A DNA stretch of 14,600 bases from Bryobacteraceae bacterium (GTDB lineage: Bacteria > Acidobacteriota > Terriglobia > Bryobacterales > Bryobacteraceae): the NCBI GenBank assembly GCA_030039005.1, contig JASHQT010000499.1:1-14600 (forward strand). Reading direction: 5' to 3'. This document shows positions 11,503 through 14,600 of this stretch, one piece after another. How positions within the stretch are numbered: the stretch's first letter is position 1; each line of letters opens with the position of its first letter. The translations under genes and the position numbers were made by a program. The notes beneath the pieces are model-generated. The model made no database searches and was not told where the DNA came from. It saw only the letters and a program-made list of their open reading frames with translations.

Positions 11503-14157
11503 GTGCCTCTGGCCCCCGCAACCCGTTTGGGACCCTACGAGATCCTCGCGCTCATTGGCGCGGGCGGTATGGGCGAGGTTTACCAAGCGCGCGATACCCG
11601 CCTGAATCGTGACGTCGCCGTGAAGGTTTCCGCCGCCGAGTTCAGTGAACGCTTTGAGCGCGAAGCTCAGGCTATCGCCGCCTTGAATCATCCCAACATC
11701 TGCCGGCTTTACGACGTAGGTCCGAACTACCTGGTGATGGAACTGATCGAAGGCACGCCTCTAAAGGGACCTCTGCCTGTCGGTCAGGCGCTGAGGTATG
11801 CCGCGCAGATTTGCGGCGCACTCGACGCCGCGCACAAAAAGGGCATCATTCATCGGGACCTGAAGCCCACCAATATTCTAGTGACCAAAACGGGCATCAA
11901 GCTGCTGGACTTCGGTCTCGCCAAGTTTGGATCAACGGAACAAGCGACCAAGCCGCCCAGCGACGCCACTCTCACCAAGGCACTTACCGGAAAGAACGAG
12001 ATCGTGGGCACCTTGAACTACATGTCGCCTGAACAGTTGCAGGCGCGGGCTACCGGTCAGGAGATCGACGCCCGCAGCGATATCTTCTCGTTCGGCTTGG
12101 TGCTGTATGAAATGCTGACTGGCAAGCGGGCTTTCGAGGGAGCGTCTCCGGCGAGCGTGGTCGCGGCCATCATGGAGCGCCCCGCACCGTCAATCTCGGC
12201 CATCGCGCCGGCTGCGCTGGATCGCTTGCTCGGGCGGTGTTTGGCGAAGGACCCGGACGACCGCTGGCAATCGGCCCGGGATCTCAAAGCCGAGTTGGAG
12301 TGGATTGAAAGCGCGTCCGGTGAATCTCCGGCAGCCGGTGCCGTTAACAAATCGAGGCTCGGTTACTTGGGTTGGATTGTGGCGGGCGTAGCGATTCTTA
12401 TAGCATCCGGGCTTGGCGCGATCGCCTACCGGGCCACGCGGCCCGCCGAGCTCAGACCTCTCGTCCGCCTGGATGTCGATCTCGGGTCCGGCGTGTCGCT
12501 CAGCGAGCCCAACGGCGCTGACACGATTCTCTCGCCCGACGGCACGCGACTGGTTTTTGTGTCCAAGGGAAAACTCTTCACTCGCAAACTCGACCAACCC
12601 AAAGCCGTGGAGCTTGCGGGCACGGATGGAGTTTCCAGCCCGTTTTTCTCGCCGGACGGGCGGTGGGTGGCATTTTTCGAGCAAGGAAAGGTGAAAAAGA
12701 TCCCGGTGGAAGGCGGAGCAATCATCGCTTTGTGTGAGGCTGGCACTCTTCGCGGCGGAAGTTGGGGCGAGGACGGCAATATTATCGTTTCGTTGCGCAA
12801 CATCGCTCCTCTGTCGCGAGTTCCCGCAACTGGAGGCGAGCCGGCGCCGGTAACCGAACTGGGGCGCGGAGAAACCAGTCACCGCTGGCCACAGGTTCTA
12901 CCGGGGACTAAGGCCGTGTTATTCACCGTGGCGATCGGCAACAACTATGATGCGGCCAACATCGATGTAGTGACGCTGGCGGATCACCACCGCAAGACGC
13001 TGATCAGGGGTGGGATTTGGGGACGGTATCTTCCCACTTCTGGCAAGTGGGGCCATCTAGTTTACGTCAACCGGGGCACCATGTTTGCCGTGCCGTTCGA
13101 TCCGTACGCGCTGGAAGTGCGCGGGACGCCCACGCCCGTGCTGGAGCAGGTGACTTACTCGACGGCCAACGGCTCCGCGCAGTTCGCTTTCGCAGAGGCG
13201 CCCACGGGACTCGGAACGCTGGTCTACCGGAGCGGCGGAGCAACTGGCGCGGAACTCTTCACAGTTCAATGGCTGGACAGCACGGGCAAAACGCAGCCAC
13301 TTCTCGCCAAGCCGGACTCGTATATTTATCCGCGCCTGTCGCCGGACGGAGAGAAGCTGGCGATTTCCACAACGGATGCCTGGGTTTACGAAGCGCGGCG
13401 TGACACCATGACCAGATTGACCTTCGGCGGCGGAGCTTATCCAGTGTGGAGCCCCGACGGCCGCTTCATCGTCTACAGCAAACAGGGCGAGGGCATGTTT
13501 TGGACGCGCGCTGACGGGGCCGGCAGTCCGCAGTCCCTAACCCGAAGCAAGAACGCGCAGATACCGTGGCGCTTCACGCCCGATGGGAAGCGGTTGGTGT
13601 TTAACGAACAGTCCAATACAAATGGATGGGACCTCTCTACGGTGCCGACGGAAAACGACGGGGCGCGGCTGCGCGCTGGGAAACCGGAACCGTTCCTCGC
13701 AACGCAATTCAACGAGCGTGAGCCTTCGTTTTCTCCCGACGGGCGCTGGATCGCGTACGCTTCGGATGAGTCGGGCGTCTACCAGGTTTACGTGCGAGCG
13801 TTTCCGGATACGGGGGGCAAGTGGCAAGTCTCGAACAACGGAGGCGCATACCCGGTGTTCTCGCCTAACGGCCGCGAGTTATTCTTCCGCAGCCCGGACA
13901 GCCGCAGGATCTTCGTGGTCAACTACACCGCGAGAGGCGATTCCTTCGCCGCCGAGAAGCCGCGCGTTTGGTCGGACAGGCCGCTTGCGGATACCCAGTT
14001 TGCCGGCGCCAATTACGACGTCGCACCGGACGGCAAGCGCATCGTCGCGCTATTTCCGGTTGAGTCGCCGGAGACCGGGCAGGCTCAGAGCCACGTGATT
14101 TTTCTTGAAGACTTCTTCGACGAGCTGCGTCGGAGGGTGCCGGTGACCGCCAAGTAG
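11503..14157 (+). CDS. Ser/Thr protein kinase with PD40 beta-propeller sensor
   Basis: This 884-residue receptor kinase typical of Acidobacteriota has its kinase domain at about 10-268: IGAGGMGEV (18-26), K41 in VAVK, HRDLKPTN (catalytic D119), DFG (136-138), GTLNYMSPEQ (169-178) and D193. One membrane helix lies at about 288-309 (YLGWIVAGVAILIASGLGAI). The outer part carries at least eight PD40/TolB-like blades marked by SPDG-type motifs (ILSPDGTRLVF, FFSPDGRWVAF, RLSPDGEKLAI, WSPDGRFIVYS, FTPDGKRLVF, FSPDGRWIAYAS, FSPNGRELFF, VAPDGKRIVAL). It ends FFDELRRRVPVTAK, a tail I associate with this family. The propeller probably binds an envelope ligand or protein. GTG at 11503 directly precedes the conserved PYEIL start. 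No sigma factor or partner gene is adjacent. Confidence 0.95.
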   Translation: MPLAPATRLGPYEILALIGAGGMGEVYQARDTRLNRDVAVKVSAAEFSERFEREAQAIAALNHPNICRLYDVGPNYLVMELIEGTPLKGPLPVGQALRYAAQICGALDAAHKKGIIHRDLKPTNILVTKTGIKLLDFGLAKFGSTEQATKPPSDATLTKALTGKNEIVGTLNYMSPEQLQARATGQEIDARSDIFSFGLVLYEMLTGKRAFEGASPASVVAAIMERPAPSISAIAPAALDRLLGRCLAKDPDDRWQSARDLKAELEWIESASGESPAAGAVNKSRLGYLGWIVAGVAILIASGLGAIAYRATRPAELRPLVRLDVDLGSGVSLSEPNGADTILSPDGTRLVFVSKGKLFTRKLDQPKAVELAGTDGVSSPFFSPDGRWVAFFEQGKVKKIPVEGGAIIALCEAGTLRGGSWGEDGNIIVSLRNIAPLSRVPATGGEPAPVTELGRGETSHRWPQVLPGTKAVLFTVAIGNNYDAANIDVVTLADHHRKTLIRGGIWGRYLPTSGKWGHLVYVNRGTMFAVPFDPYALEVRGTPTPVLEQVTYSTANGSAQFAFAEAPTGLGTLVYRSGGATGAELFTVQWLDSTGKTQPLLAKPDSYIYPRLSPDGEKLAISTTDAWVYEARRDTMTRLTFGGGAYPVWSPDGRFIVYSKQGEGMFWTRADGAGSPQSLTRSKNAQIPWRFTPDGKRLVFNEQSNTNGWDLSTVPTENDGARLRAGKPEPFLATQFNEREPSFSPDGRWIAYASDESGVYQVYVRAFPDTGGKWQVSNNGGAYPVFSPNGRELFFRSPDSRRIFVVNYTARGDSFAAEKPRVWSDRPLADTQFAGANYDVAPDGKRIVALFPVESPETGQAQSHVIFLEDFFDELRRRVPVTAK

Positions 14158-14600
14158 TGGCTCCACTGTGAACTCGCTACGTCTAGTAGGAAATCTCGCA
14201 AACGGCAAATGGATCTTCTTGAAGATCAGGTCCCGATAAGTCGCCTCCACATCAATTGGCCGTAAAACGGCCGATGCTCCCCGATGGGACAGACGATTCT
14301 CAATCCGCGCGATGCCGACTACACGGCCAAGTGGGATTGCCTCCGGCTGCCGACCCGACCACCTACAATCCGGCTAAACATCTCAGGCCAGATTGTTATC
14401 GCTGTCCCTCCGGCCGTTTGAGAAATCGCGTCGAGGACGGGTACGTCGATGGACGCAAGCAGCATCTTCTGCCCGGTCCCCATGGCAGGGTTACAGTCTC
14501 CTCCCCGGAAGATTCATCAGCGCGGCCAGTTTCGGCCATCGTGGGCTGGCGCGTAACGCCTCTGAGTTAGCACCTTGCAGCCAGATTCCAATCAAAGGGA
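14158..14600. other. downstream spacer, no gene seen
   Basis: No convincing gene or terminator hairpin is seen after the kinase. A plus-strand frame at 14256-14570 runs through repeat copy B and has no recognisable domain, so it is not called. The final 12 bases (CAATCAAAGGGA) also occur at 3704-3715. Confidence 0.5.
14256..14320 (+). repeat. dispersed repeat, copy B
   Basis: Second copy of the repeat at 11282-11345, same orientation, sharing AAACGGCC, ATGCTC and the exact word TCAATCCGCGCGATG (14300-14314). The two copies bracket the PD40 kinase gene. Confidence 0.55.

Noticed and set aside
11218..11691. 157-residue minus-strand frame across the kinase start
   Set aside because: Antisense shadow of the kinase N-lobe plus repeat copy A.
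12190..12882. 230-residue minus-strand frame inside the PD40 kinase
   Set aside because: Antisense shadow of a GC-rich gene with clear motifs on the plus strand.

Overview
The window looks chromosomal and most like Acidobacteriota, probably a Solibacter/Bryobacter-type soil lineage. This is inferred from an ECF sigma factor of the TIGR02999 type paired with a TPR-bearing Ser/Thr kinase, a second kinase fused to a PD40 beta-propeller, a decayed third kinase, and dispersed repeats whose translation reads like TDFQSAR. No rRNA, complete tRNA or CRISPR array is visible.

Layout. (1) Positions 1-2465 are the edge of a mobile element. A 3' fragment of tRNA-Gly(CCC) on the minus strand (203-247) looks like an attachment scar with the element to its right. 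Next come short repeats, a phage O-like replication initiator (404-1615) with an apparent lambda-style origin inside the gene (three CGGAAAATCCG iterons plus an A-rich tract), a second scar resembling the 3' end of tmRNA/ssrA (1687-1710), and an intact small serine recombinase (1862-2464). (2) Positions 2465-4590 are a graveyard: a structured inverted repeat, a frameshifted DUF3489 gene, a fragment of an IS1-like transposase and a frameshifted, truncated serine recombinase. (3) Positions 4596-6250 are a compact plus-strand cluster. A short basic protein is followed by a single-pass membrane protein and a secreted protein that share an SPAVTG-plus-Asn motif. A second short basic protein overlaps the restored (frameshifted) end of the secreted protein by ATGA, and an unknown ORF follows. 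(4) Positions 6291-6850 hold an unknown minus-strand gene, a gene fragment and a near-perfect palindrome between 9-bp direct repeats. (5) Positions 6881-9786 are a sigma factor/kinase operon. (6) Positions 9787-11502 are mostly decayed: a possible short peptide gene, an unrecognised ORF fragment and a kinase pseudogene. (7) Positions 11503-14157 encode an intact kinase-PD40 receptor, with one copy of a dispersed repeat on each side.

How the parts relate. The sigma factor lacks the usual acidic motif in region 2.2 and carries a threonine there, next to a co-transcribed kinase. This suggests phosphorylation-controlled sigma activity, as described for EcfP/PknT-type ECF43 systems. The left third is a layered integration hotspot. 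The most interesting features are the in-gene origin, the 4596-6250 cluster and the sigma/kinase switch.
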